From Duganella sp. OV510 (lineage in GTDB: Bacteria; Pseudomonadota; Gammaproteobacteria; Burkholderiales; Burkholderiaceae_D), in contig NZ_FNEQ01000008.1 in assembly GCF_900100205.1 (NCBI RefSeq), forward strand, positions 62,001 to 126,000: a stretch of DNA of 64,000 nt, given 5' to 3'. The notes under the pieces are model-generated. The model had not been told where the DNA came from. It did not search any database and saw nothing but the letters and a program-made list of their open reading frames with translations. Position 1 is the stretch's first letter; every line of letters starts with the position of its first letter. Made by a program: the position numbers and the translations under genes. Positions 24,106-32,890 of this stretch are shown piece after piece.

Positions 24106-26400
24106 TCAATAGTAATAAGGTGTCTTGGTAGCCCATTCGGTGTTGCCGTAGCGCTTGTGCAGCAGCGAGAAGGCGCTCTTCGACAGCGTTTTGACGTCGG
24201 CATCCAGGCAGCCGCCGCGCGTCGACTGGACGGTGACGTATAGCAGCCATGGCAGTGCTGGATCGTTGGGCTGCGCCTTGGCGCGCGCCAGCACGGCGTC
24301 GCCGATATAGCCGGTGGCGGTCTTCAGCGTGCCCAGTTGTGCCAGTTCCTTGTCGCGCGTGGCGGTGTCGCCGAGCGATGGCAACGGCAGCGATTCCTCG
24401 GCATCGGTATTTTCCATGTAACCCTCGCCAGCTTTGGCCGGCATCTTGCACCACATGTCCGCCAGTGTGTTTTCACGGTCGCGCGGTTTGTCGGCCATGG
24501 CGTAACCCTGGAACATCGGTGACATGCCGTAGTTCAGCGCGCCCAGTAACAGCGCGTGGTGCCGCTCCGGCGCCCCTGGCAGCTTGCGGTACTCCGTCGT
24601 CAGCCCGGCCAGCGCCGGTGCGATCTGCTCGACCTGCCTCGATGCCGACAACGCCGCTTCGTGCTGGCGCAGCAGGTCAAAGCGCATCCACGCCGCAGTG
24701 GCGATGCGCGCGCGCCATTGTGCCGGCAGCGATGGTTGCGCGGCGACCGTCAACAGGTCGGCGGCGGACAGGCCGCTGTTCAGCCAGCGCTGGCCATCGG
24801 CGCCGATGTCGACGCTGGGCTGGCGACTCTTCGCCAGCTCGCCGGTGTCCGGGTCGAGATCGATGGCCTGGGTGCGCAACAGGTACTTGGCCGCGTCGGC
24901 AGGCGAGGTCGCGACCGCAAAGCGCTCCTGCAAGAACTGGTTGCGTGCGCTATTCGATTGCGCGCCTGTCAGCACAGGGCTGGCCAGCACCGCGTCCGTC
25001 AGCGCGCGCGCCTTGTCTGCCTGGCCGGCCAGGCGATAGTGACGCGCCAGCGCATGACGCAATGTCAGGTATTCCGGCGCGGAAGCCGGCACTTGCAGCG
25101 CCGCCTGTTCCTGCTCGGGCGTCAGCCTGGTCGAGAGCAGGGCGCTGGCCAGCAGCCAGGCGCGCGCTTGTGGCTTGTTGCCTTCCTTGACGTGGCGCTG
25201 CCACTCTGCCAGTGCGTGCGCCGCCTGGTTCTGCTGGATGGTCACGATCCAGTCGACGAAACTGGCACTGCCGCGCAGCTTGTCGCGCGACGGCGATTGC
25301 AGCAGATCGTCAGCCAGCACGCGCCAGTCGCCGAGGTGGTCGTCCTTGTAGGGATTCGCGCGCGGGTCGTCGAGCAGCTTGCTCAGTTCCGCAAAGCGCA
25401 GCGCGGGCGTCAGGTGTACCTGCATCGAACGGCCGATCGCGCGCGAGGCTTCGTGCAGGGACGCCAGCTCCGGATTGGCCAGGATGTGCGTCACGCTGTC
25501 CTGAATGCCCGCAAGTTTTTTCTGCTGTATCGTCAGGCGTGCAGCCGCCGCTTCCGGACTTTCGTTGCGGATGGCCTGCGCTTCGTTCCAGCGCTGGTCT
25601 TCCTGCAGATAAACGGCGGCGCGGGCTTGCGCGCGCAGGCTCAGATACTCGCCCCAGCCGCGCAGCGGGTGCTTGTCGGTGGCGCCGATGGCGGCAAACA
25701 GTTTCGATGCGCGCGCATAGTCTTCGCTGTAAAAGGCCGCCGACGCCAGCTGGTACTGCTGCATCTGGCGCCAGTACAGTGCCTCGCTTGCCGGCAGTTC
25801 CACCGGCGGCGGGATAACTGGCTTCGGCTTTTCATACGGGCTGCGCGTGGAATCGGGATCATCGCCGCACGTCCTGAACACCTGCCGTTGCGACGACACC
25901 CACGCCGCCAGCCGCTCCGGCGTGGCGTCCGCACGTTTGGCCAGGCCGTTCAGCGTGGTGATGGCGAAGCTGTAGCTGGTCAGCGGGCAGTTGATATAGC
26001 CGTACACCAGACTGTTTCCCTGCCTGGCGGCCATGACCGGTTTTTTAAGGGCGGTGCTGACCGCCTGTTCCCAATCCTTGTAGCCGCCGGCGCCTTCCGA
26101 GGCATCCATCCAGCCGCCATGGCGATTGCCGATGGCGCGCAGCAGGCCCGCTTCCTCGACCGGCGCTTTCTTGATGCCATCCGCGCCGAGTATGACGCTG
26201 CGCCAGGCGGCGTACAGGTACAAGCGGTTATAGCTGCTCATGACCACGCCCAGATCACCGGTTTCGTAACGCGACAGCGCGATGTCCGGCGCGCTGCGAT
26301 TCACGTAAGGATCGAACGGGCCGCCGCCGCTGGCGTGCGCGGCGCCGATGCAGGCCAAGGCGGCCAGCGCTGCCAGGATGCGTGGGACAACAGGTTTCAT
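24106..26400 (-). CDS. Large exported hypothetical protein, helical-repeat type
   Basis: 764-residue exported protein with a signal peptide (about 1-22, IGAAHAS). I do not recognise a named family. The sequence is rich in Ala/Leu/Gln helices with TPR-like spacing (EALYWRQMQQYQLASAAFYSEDYARASKLFAAIGATD), ending in QRYGNTEWATKTPYYY-like residues. The start at 26400 is set by an AAGGAG site and by overlap (ATGA) with the stop of the DUF3142 gene; the frame is open further upstream, but that sequence is antisense-like. It is presumably co-translated with DUF3142 in one operon. Confidence 0.8.
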   Translation of the reverse strand: MKPVVPRILAALAALACIGAAHASGGGPFDPYVNRSAPDIALSRYETGDLGVVMSSYNRLYLYAAWRSVILGADGIKKAPVEEAGLLRAIGNRHGGWMDASEGAGGYKDWEQAVSTALKKPVMAARQGNSLVYGYINCPLTSYSFAITTLNGLAKRADATPERLAAWVSSQRQVFRTCGDDPDSTRSPYEKPKPVIPPPVELPASEALYWRQMQQYQLASAAFYSEDYARASKLFAAIGATDKHPLRGWGEYLSLRAQARAAVYLQEDQRWNEAQAIRNESPEAAAARLTIQQKKLAGIQDSVTHILANPELASLHEASRAIGRSMQVHLTPALRFAELSKLLDDPRANPYKDDHLGDWRVLADDLLQSPSRDKLRGSASFVDWIVTIQQNQAAHALAEWQRHVKEGNKPQARAWLLASALLSTRLTPEQEQAALQVPASAPEYLTLRHALARHYRLAGQADKARALTDAVLASPVLTGAQSNSARNQFLQERFAVATSPADAAKYLLRTQAIDLDPDTGELAKSRQPSVDIGADGQRWLNSGLSAADLLTVAAQPSLPAQWRARIATAAWMRFDLLRQHEAALSASRQVEQIAPALAGLTTEYRKLPGAPERHHALLLGALNYGMSPMFQGYAMADKPRDRENTLADMWCKMPAKAGEGYMENTDAEESLPLPSLGDTATRDKELAQLGTLKTATGYIGDAVLARAKAQPNDPALPWLLYVTVQSTRGGCLDADVKTLSKSAFSLLHKRYGNTEWATKTPYYY

Positions 26401-27113
26401 GGTGTGCTCCTTGATAGTGGCGGCTGGTCCGCCCCGTCGCGCTTCCAGGCGTAGCGGTCGAACCAGTAGTTTTTTGCATAGCGTTCGTTGATGGCGCGCG
26501 CGAAGGGTTCCTGGGGCGAGAAGCCGGCGCTGCCCGCGCGGCAACTGGCGTGCAGCGTCGCCGGCGATTGTTCGAGGATGGCGCGCATGGCGGCGCTGTC
26601 TTTCCCCATGCGGAAGAACATCGGCACGACTTCGTCGGCAGCCAGGCCGTCCAGCCAGGCCGGCGCGCGGCACCACCAGGCCAGTGCGGTGACGCTGAGC
26701 TTCAGTTGCGGCGGCAACGCCGTGCGGATGTCCTGCACCAGCGAGCGATAGAACACGCGCTGCGAGGGCTTGGCTTCCATGTCCAGTTGCACCCAGCCGG
26801 AGCTGCTGCGTGCGGCGGCGTCCATCATCGCGCTGACGATGATGGCGCGGCTTTTCTCAATATCGACGGGAGGATTGACGGTGCTGACTTCAACGTGCAT
26901 CACGGGCGTGACCAGCGTGGAGGGCGGCAGGGCGGGCCAGCGTTTGCGCGGCCGCAGCAGGATGTCGTCGCCGCTGAGGAGGATGTGGCGCTGCAGGACG
27001 GCCGCCTCGCGCGTCGACCATGCCGGCAGGCGCGCTTCGTCCCACAGCCATGCCGTCTGCTGCGCCAGCGCGCCAGGAGAAAGCAGGACCAGAATGAGTA
27101 AAACAACAGGCAT
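26397..27113 (-). CDS. DUF3142-domain exported protein
   Basis: 238-residue protein with a signal peptide (MPVVLLILVLLSPGALAQQ) followed by a DUF3142 domain (AWLWDEARLPAW, VTPVMHVEVSTV, WVQLDMEAKPSQR, LSVTALAWWC). Family function is unknown; the fold looks like a TIM-barrel glycosidase relative, which is inference. Start 27113 gives the signal peptide; ATG 27143 is in frame but inside a hairpin. The stop overlaps the next gene start. Confidence 0.8.
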   Translation of the reverse strand: MPVVLLILVLLSPGALAQQTAWLWDEARLPAWSTREAAVLQRHILLSGDDILLRPRKRWPALPPSTLVTPVMHVEVSTVNPPVDIEKSRAIIVSAMMDAAARSSSGWVQLDMEAKPSQRVFYRSLVQDIRTALPPQLKLSVTALAWWCRAPAWLDGLAADEVVPMFFRMGKDSAAMRAILEQSPATLHASCRAGSAGFSPQEPFARAINERYAKNYWFDRYAWKRDGADQPPLSRSTP

Positions 27114-27117
27114 CGCG

Positions 27118-27145
27118 CAATGGGACGGATTCAACCGTCCCATTG
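27118..27145. terminator. 11-bp perfect stem-loop between katA and the DUF3142 gene
   Basis: CAATGGGACGG-N6-CCGTCCCATTG, starting 7 bases downstream of the catalase stop and ending 4 bases before the DUF3142 start. It could terminate catalase transcription, although no clean T-run follows on the minus strand. It also covers the place where a ribosome site for DUF3142 would be. Confidence 0.5.
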
Positions 27146-27152
27146 TACCGAT

Positions 27153-28592
27153 TTATTTTCCTTCAAGCGCCGCGATTGCAGCGGCGACGCCGGCGCCGTA
27201 GGCTGGATCGGCCTGGGTGCAGTTGTCGATGTGACGTTGCTGCACCGGCTTCGATACGCCATGAATCGCACGTGCGGTGTTCTGGAACAGCAGTTGCTTC
27301 TTCTCGTCGGTCAGCAGGCGGAACAATTTGCCCGGCTGCGAGAAGTAGTCGGTGTCGACGCGGTGGTTCCAGTGATCTGCCGCGCCTTCCAGCGACAGCG
27401 GCGGCTCCTTGAACTGCGGGCTTTCCTGCCATTCGCCACGGCTGTTTGGCTCATACGGCGTCTGGCCGCCGCCGTTCGGCGTCACGCGCATGGCGCCGTC
27501 GCGGTGGTAGCTGTGGAACGGGCATTTCGGCGCATTCACCGGGATCTGGTGATGGTTGACGCCGAGGCGATAACGCGCCGCGTCGCCATACGAGAACAGG
27601 CGCGATTGCAGCATCTTGTCCGGCGAGAAGCTGACGCCCGGCACCACGTTCGCCGGCGAGAACGCCGATTGCTCGACTTCAGCGAAGTAGTTTTCCGGAT
27701 TGCGGTTCAGTTCCAGCACGCCGACGTCGATCAGCGGGTAGTCGCCGTGCGGCCATACCTTGGTCAGGTCGAACGGATGGTATGGCACTTTGGACGCATC
27801 GGCTTCCGGCATGATCTGCACCGCCAGTTTCCAGCGCGGGAATTCCTTGCGCTCGATGGCGTCGAACAGGTCGCGCTGCGAGCTTTCGCGGTCGGCGCCG
27901 ACCAGGGCGGCCGCTTCGGCGTCGCTGAGGTTCTCGATGCCTTGCTGCGAGACGAAGTGGAACTTGACCCAGTAGCGCTCATTGGCGGCGTTGATGAACG
28001 AGTAGGTGTGGCTGCCGAAACCGTGCATGTGGCGGTAGCCTTTCGGGATGCCGCGATCGCTCATGACGATGGTGACCTGGTGCAGCGCTTCCGGCAGCAA
28101 AGTCCAGAAGTCCCAGTTGTTCTCGGCGCTGCGCAGATTGGTCTTGGGATCGCGCTTGACCACGTGGTTCAGGTCCGGGAACTTCAGCGGATCGCGGAAG
28201 AAGAACACCGGCGTGTTGTTGCCGACGATGTCCCAGTTGCCTTGTTCGGTGTAGAACTTGACGGCGAAGCCACGGATATCGCGTTCGGCATCAGCCGCGC
28301 CGCGTTCGCCGGCGACGGTGGAGAAGCGCAGGAAGACGTCGGTTTGCTTGCCGACTTCCGCGAACAGCGCCGCCTTGGTGTATTTGCTGATGTCGTGGGT
28401 GACGGTGAAGCTGCCGTAGGCGCCGGAGCCTTTGGCGTGCATGCGGCGCTCAGGGATGACCTCACGCGCGAAATGCGCCAGCTTTTCCAGGTGCCATACA
28501 TCTTGCAGCAGGACCGGGCCGCGCGGACCGGCGGTCTGGGTATTTTGATTGTCGACGACGGGTGCGCCGGCGGCAGTAGTGAGATTTTTCAT
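27153..28592 (-). CDS. katA: Monofunctional haem catalase (small-subunit, clade 3 type)
   Basis: 479-residue enzyme that splits hydrogen peroxide. Catalytic His52 lies in ERRMHAKGSGAYG, the distal Asn in WDIVGNNTPVFF, and the proximal haem Tyr in RLFSYGDAARYRLG. Length fits the small-subunit class with bound NADPH. Start 28592 has GAAGGAAG upstream and gives the usual Lys/Thr-rich N terminus; the frame also runs 15 codons further upstream. No OxyR box was recognised. The gene appears monocistronic. Confidence 0.93.
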   Translation of the reverse strand: MKNLTTAAGAPVVDNQNTQTAGPRGPVLLQDVWHLEKLAHFAREVIPERRMHAKGSGAYGSFTVTHDISKYTKAALFAEVGKQTDVFLRFSTVAGERGAADAERDIRGFAVKFYTEQGNWDIVGNNTPVFFFRDPLKFPDLNHVVKRDPKTNLRSAENNWDFWTLLPEALHQVTIVMSDRGIPKGYRHMHGFGSHTYSFINAANERYWVKFHFVSQQGIENLSDAEAAALVGADRESSQRDLFDAIERKEFPRWKLAVQIMPEADASKVPYHPFDLTKVWPHGDYPLIDVGVLELNRNPENYFAEVEQSAFSPANVVPGVSFSPDKMLQSRLFSYGDAARYRLGVNHHQIPVNAPKCPFHSYHRDGAMRVTPNGGGQTPYEPNSRGEWQESPQFKEPPLSLEGAADHWNHRVDTDYFSQPGKLFRLLTDEKKQLLFQNTARAIHGVSKPVQQRHIDNCTQADPAYGAGVAAAIAALEGK

Positions 28593-28667
28593 GAAACTTC
28601 CTTCGCCTGATTTGGGATGAATGGAAACTTCCAGCATAACGACTACAGCACGACTTCGCCGCTCCCT

Positions 28668-29993
28668 TTAGGGAGAGGACGTCTGCGGCAGGCGCATTAA
28701 TTGCGCCTGCGCGAGATTGGCATACAACGGAGGACTGAGCACATGCGATACGCTGCGCGCCACCAGCGCACACGCCATCAGGCTAAGCACCATGGCGTGG
28801 CCGTCGACCATTTCCATCACAATGATAAACGAGGTCAGTGGGGCTTGGGTAGCCGCCGCCAGAAAGCCCACCATGCCCAGCGCGATCAGCGTGCTGGCGT
28901 GCGGGTAGTGCAGCAGTAGCGCGATGTCGTTGCCCAGTGCGGCGCCGATGGCCAGCGATGGGGCGAAGATCCCGGCCGGCACGCCGGACCACGCGGTAAA
29001 CCAGGTGGCGATAAATTTGAGGAAGAAGAATAGCCCTGGCTCGTGCTCCGCGCCGGCGAGGATGGCGCGCGTATGGTCCGAACTGCTGCCGAATACCGTG
29101 CCGCCCGAATAGACGCCGATCACCGCCACCGCCAGGCCACAGCCGGCGGCAAACCATACCGGCCGGCTGGCGCGCATGCGGCTGAACCAGTCGCGCGGCG
29201 CGCCGCTCAGCGATGCCAGCAGCAGCCGGGAGAACAGGCCGCCGGCAAGGCCGCTGGCCAGCGTAACGATCAGTCCAGGCACGATCAGCGAGGCGTCGAT
29301 GCCGGTGGCGTGTATCCAGCCGAAATAGGTGGCATTGCCGTTGATTGACACGGCCATCAGCCCGGCCAGCACGATGGCGGCCATCAGCAGGCCGCTGCTG
29401 CGCTGCTCGGGCGTGCGCGATAACTCCTCGATGGCGAACATGACGCCGCCCAGCGGCGTGTTGAAGGCGGCGGCGATGCCGGCCGCGCCGCCAGCCACCA
29501 GCAGGCCATGCGCGCTGACGCCGCTGCGTTCCGGCAGCCAGCGGCGTGCGGTCAGCATGATGCCGGCCGCCACCTGCACCGACGGCCCCTCGCGGCCCAG
29601 CGACAGGCCGGCCAGCAAGCCCCAGGTGGTCAGCAGCACCTTGGCGACGCTCAGCTTCAGCGAGACAAATAATCCTTGTTTTTCAGGCGCGGTGACCGGC
29701 TCCAGCGCGGCCATCACCTGCGGGATGCCGGAACCGCCCGCGCCGGCGGCGTAGCGGCGTGTCAGCCAGACGATGGCGGCGGTGCAGGCCGGCGTCCACA
29801 GCAGCGGCGACCACCACCAGCGTCCGGCCATGGCGGAGAAGTGCTCGAAGGCGAATTCGGACACCGCCGTGAAACCGACCACCGCCAGTCCCGCCAGCAC
29901 CGCAAACGCCATCACCAGGCAGCGCGAGCGCCACACCCGCCAGTCGCTGAATTCTTTGCGGAAGGTGCGGCGGATATTGTGGTTGGGCTGCAT
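28668..29993 (-). CDS. ClC-family chloride channel/antiporter
   Basis: 441-residue membrane protein with the ClC ion-path motifs GSGIP (87-91), GREGPSVQ (gating Glu about 135) and GVPAGIFAP. The proton-side glutamate of Cl-/H+ exchangers appears preserved in PLGGVMFAIEELSRT. The E. coli homologue ClcA supports extreme acid resistance. A short palindrome (CTCCCT-TT-AGGGAG, 28662-28675) covers its stop codon. Transcribed towards katA, about 75 bases apart. Confidence 0.88.
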   Translation of the reverse strand: MQPNHNIRRTFRKEFSDWRVWRSRCLVMAFAVLAGLAVVGFTAVSEFAFEHFSAMAGRWWWSPLLWTPACTAAIVWLTRRYAAGAGGSGIPQVMAALEPVTAPEKQGLFVSLKLSVAKVLLTTWGLLAGLSLGREGPSVQVAAGIMLTARRWLPERSGVSAHGLLVAGGAAGIAAAFNTPLGGVMFAIEELSRTPEQRSSGLLMAAIVLAGLMAVSINGNATYFGWIHATGIDASLIVPGLIVTLASGLAGGLFSRLLLASLSGAPRDWFSRMRASRPVWFAAGCGLAVAVIGVYSGGTVFGSSSDHTRAILAGAEHEPGLFFFLKFIATWFTAWSGVPAGIFAPSLAIGAALGNDIALLLHYPHASTLIALGMVGFLAAATQAPLTSFIIVMEMVDGHAMVLSLMACALVARSVSHVLSPPLYANLAQAQLMRLPQTSSP

Positions 29994-30010
29994 GGCGTAT
30001 CGGGTCCGGA

Positions 30011-30040
30011 AATGAAAAACGCCCGGCTTGAAGGCCGGGC
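30011..30040 (-). terminator. Rho-independent terminator of the OmpA-type lipoprotein gene
   Basis: On the minus strand the stem GCCCGGC-N6-GCCGGGC is followed by GTTTTTCATTT. It begins about 30 bases after the lipoprotein stop codon and isolates that gene from the ClC gene. Confidence 0.8.
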
Positions 30041-30069
30041 GCTCTATCTTACATCACTTCAGCAATGGA

Positions 30070-30597
30070 TTACTTGCTTGGGTAGACGATGTCGTCGCGA
30101 CGGTCGTGGGCGCGGGCTGCGTCGTCGGTGCCGGAGACTTTCTCTTTACCGTACGATACGGCTTCTACCTGGCCATCTTTCACGCCTTGTGCTTTCAGGG
30201 CGGTTGCCAGGGCTTGCGCGCGCTTCTGGCCCAGGGCCAGATTGTATTCTGCGCCGCCGCGGTCATCGGTGTTGCCTTCGACTTTGATCGCTACGTTCGG
30301 GTTAGCCGACAGGAACTTGGCGTGATCCGCTACCAGTGCGTCGAATTCTGGCTTGACGGTGTATTTGTCGAAGTCGAAGAAGACGCTACGGTTTTTGTAG
30401 ATCGAGCTGTTTGGGTCCAGGTAGGCTGGCAGCGGTGCTGGTGCTGGCGCTGGTGCCGGTGCTGGAGCAGCCACTGGTGCTGGTGCTGGCGCCGGAGCTG
30501 GCGCTGGTGCTGGGGTTGGAGCAGGTGCTGGGGTCGAGCAAGCGCTCAACAGAGCGATGGTGCAGGCTGCCAGCAGGGTATTGGTTTTAGCTTTCAT
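30070..30597 (-). CDS. OmpA/Pal-type peptidoglycan-associated lipoprotein with Ala-Pro linker
   Basis: 175-residue lipoprotein. Signal and lipobox LLSAC are at 1-20, followed by about 35 residues of Ala-Pro repeats and then an OmpA-like domain (about 65-170). Key elements are VFFDFDKYTV, VEGNTDDRGGAEYN (the Asp that contacts diaminopimelate) and LGQKRAQAL. It should tether the outer membrane to the cell wall. It is not the canonical tol-pal gene, since no tol genes are near. High expression is suggested by its own strong terminator. Confidence 0.87.
   Translation of the reverse strand: MKAKTNTLLAACTIALLSACSTPAPAPTPAPAPAPAPAPAPVAAPAPAPAPAPAPLPAYLDPNSSIYKNRSVFFDFDKYTVKPEFDALVADHAKFLSANPNVAIKVEGNTDDRGGAEYNLALGQKRAQALATALKAQGVKDGQVEAVSYGKEKVSGTDDAARAHDRRDDIVYPSK
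30428..30540 (-). repeat. Ala-Pro codon repeat in the lipoprotein linker
   Basis: Short-period DNA repeat of GCT/GCC/GCA with CCA/CCG codons, encoding an extended Ala-Pro linker in the OmpA-type lipoprotein. Such tracts change length by slippage and set the reach between membrane and cell wall. Confidence 0.75.
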
Positions 30598-30712
30598 CGA
30601 AATTACTCCCGAATTGGTTTTGTTTGTGGGGACACGCTAGGGTGTGAGGCTGTTCCGCAGCCCGCGAGCGACATTATATAAGGGTTTCCCTTTGAAATAT
30701 TGGTGTCTTGCA

Positions 30713-32887
30713 TTATTTTTTCAACCAAGATAAAAAAGGCGCAAGATCGGTATCGTTTTCGACGTACCACGCACGCCGGGCAATGTCGAATTTCGCGCCC
30801 AGCGCCTTGACCTGGTCCTTGTCCTGGAAACTGGCGGTCAGGTAGTAACGCGTAGGCGGCGTGGCAACGGGCGCGCGCGCGTTGCGCTCCAGGGCAGTCT
30901 CGGCGGCTGCTGAAGATTTAGGCAAACGCATCTGGGCGATGAAGCTGCTGCGCTTGCCGGCGTCCGTGGGCGACAACAGCGTCAAGCGTGTGCGGGCGCG
31001 GGTTGCAGCCACATAGAACAGATTTTCTTCTTCCCGCCGAGGCTGCGATGGATGGGGGAATTCGCCTTCCTCCAGAAAAGCCAGGATGACGTGATCGAAC
31101 TCCTTGCCCTTGGCGTTGGCTGCACATTCGATGAGCACCGACTTGCGGTCGCGCTTGCGGCGGATGAAGGCTTCACGGCTGTTGACCGCGTTCCAGAACT
31201 CGCGCAGGGTCTGGCCTGAAGTGGCGGCGGCCTGCAACAGGCTGTCGATCGATCGGGTGATAACGCTGGCGTCGTAGGCGCGCACAAAGATGCGGCGCGC
31301 GGTGGCAGCCAGCTGCACCCGTTCGCACAATTCGGTCAGCACGGCGGCGGCTGGCGTGGCCGGATCGACGCCGGACAGCCAGGCCAGCGCGGCGATCACC
31401 GCGCGCTTGGTGCTTTCGCTGGCGACATCGCGGTAGTCCGGCTCAACGCCATCGCGGCGCTCGTCGTCGATCAGGAACAGTTCGCCCAACAGGTCCGGGC
31501 TTTTCAGGATCTGCTGCTTGAAGTTGTCCATGCTGCGCGCATGGAACTTCATTTCGCTGAAGGCGACCAGCGCGTCGACGATGGCCACGCGCACCTGTTC
31601 CGACTTGACGGCGGCAAAATCCTTGAGCGCGATCGCCAGCAGGCCACGCAGGAACAGGATCTCGTCGCGTTGCAGGTAGCCGGCCATCGGCGGCGTGCGG
31701 TAGTCGATATCGGCTTCGATCAGGGCGTTCTCGATGGCCATCGACTGGTGGCGGTCGCGGATCAGGATGGCGCAGCCGTCGTAGTGATGGCCGTCGGCCT
31801 TCCACTGGCGTACGGCCGCCACCGCGCGCTGCGCGCAGCCGGCGGCGTCGTCGTAGTGGGCGTGCAGGATCTCGGTGCGCAACGGCAGTGCGGATTCCAC
31901 CTGCTTTTGCTTGAACTCGGCCATGGCGTAGGCCAGGTGCGGGCCGTGGCGCCAGGTCTGCGTCAGCGGATAGCGGACCAGTTTGGGGAAGCGTTCGACG
32001 AAGCGGCGGTTCAGGTAGGCGTCGCTGGCGCCCAGCCTGGCGTGGATGACCTGGTCCTTGTCGCCGGCGCCGACGAAGAAGCATGGCGGCCGGTCGATCA
32101 GCGCTTCCAGGATGCGGAAGGCGGCTTCATTGAGATCGTGCAGTTCGTCGCACAGCACCAGCCGGTAGTCGGGGAACTGTTCGGCCAGGCGCGCGCCGCC
32201 GTGCAGGTTGCAGGCCAGGTCGTAAGTGGCGTCGAACGGGCCGCGGAACACCGCGCCGGCACCGCCGTCCAGGCGCAGTGTTTCATATTCGATGGTGGTC
32301 AGGTAGTCGGTCAGCGTGATGCCTAAAATTTCGGCAGCCTCGTCATGACCCATCAGTTCGACGTCGGTTTCCAGCGCCATCGTGGCTTTCAGACCGAGCT
32401 GGACGTCGAGGAATTGCGCCAGCGCCAGGCTGTGCGTGTGCAGTTCCAGGCCGTCGAGGCTGCCGGCGTAACGCTCGCCGGTGCGGTCGATGGCTTGCAG
32501 CGCATAGTCCTTCAGCGTGCGCGGATCGCGGCACTGGCGCACGTCGTCGCCATCGGCCAGGTCCATCATCCAGGCGGCAAAATCTTCAAACGTCAGCACG
32601 GCGATGCGCTCCACCAGCGCCGACGGTACGCCCACTTCCAGCAGGCGGCGGCGCAGCACGTCGCGCGCTTCAGGCGTGAAAGTCAGCGCCAGCATCTGTT
32701 CCGGCGCCAGTTTGCGCGCCAGCGCCTCGCCGATGCGCAGCGCCAGTGTGGTGGTCTTGGCAGCGCCGGCGTTGGCGTCGACCAGCACGACCTTGTTCTG
32801 TGCCAGCTGAATGGCAGTCTGTTCAGCGGTCGGGATCAGGCCTTGCGGAGTGAAGCGGGGAGTATTGGGTGGTGTCGGCTGGTTCAT
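30713..32887 (-). CDS. UvrD-like superfamily 1 helicase with C-terminal DUF5710
   Basis: 724-residue SF1 helicase-like protein. The Q-motif region is PTAEQTAIQLAQ. The P-loop reads ANAGAAKT (about 38-45), so two of the three glycines of the usual AGAGSGKT are replaced (Asn, Ala), while Lys44 and Thr45 remain. Motif II is CDELHDLN, motif III-like GAGDKDQVIHARLGA, and motif VI-like FYVAATRARTRL. A DUF5710 module follows at about 677-722 (YYLTASFQDKDQVKALGAKF). ATP-driven DNA unwinding is assumed from the family. It is not PcrA/UvrD itself and may be a Rep-like accessory helicase. Confidence 0.82.
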   Translation of the reverse strand: MNQPTPPNTPRFTPQGLIPTAEQTAIQLAQNKVVLVDANAGAAKTTTLALRIGEALARKLAPEQMLALTFTPEARDVLRRRLLEVGVPSALVERIAVLTFEDFAAWMMDLADGDDVRQCRDPRTLKDYALQAIDRTGERYAGSLDGLELHTHSLALAQFLDVQLGLKATMALETDVELMGHDEAAEILGITLTDYLTTIEYETLRLDGGAGAVFRGPFDATYDLACNLHGGARLAEQFPDYRLVLCDELHDLNEAAFRILEALIDRPPCFFVGAGDKDQVIHARLGASDAYLNRRFVERFPKLVRYPLTQTWRHGPHLAYAMAEFKQKQVESALPLRTEILHAHYDDAAGCAQRAVAAVRQWKADGHHYDGCAILIRDRHQSMAIENALIEADIDYRTPPMAGYLQRDEILFLRGLLAIALKDFAAVKSEQVRVAIVDALVAFSEMKFHARSMDNFKQQILKSPDLLGELFLIDDERRDGVEPDYRDVASESTKRAVIAALAWLSGVDPATPAAAVLTELCERVQLAATARRIFVRAYDASVITRSIDSLLQAAATSGQTLREFWNAVNSREAFIRRKRDRKSVLIECAANAKGKEFDHVILAFLEEGEFPHPSQPRREEENLFYVAATRARTRLTLLSPTDAGKRSSFIAQMRLPKSSAAAETALERNARAPVATPPTRYYLTASFQDKDQVKALGAKFDIARRAWYVENDTDLAPFLSWLKK

Positions 32888-32890
32888 CCG

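Noticed and set aside
24556..26454. Plus-strand open frame antisense to the large exported hypothetical protein
   Set aside because: Arg/Gln-rich shadow; the minus strand has a signal peptide, an AAGGAG site and coupling with DUF3142.
28662..28675. CTCCCT-TT-AGGGAG palindrome at the ClC stop codon
   Set aside because: Too short a loop and no T-run; cannot be supported as terminator or operator.
30428..30540. Short-period repeat considered as a CRISPR-like array
   Set aside because: It is in-frame Ala-Pro coding sequence with no spacers.
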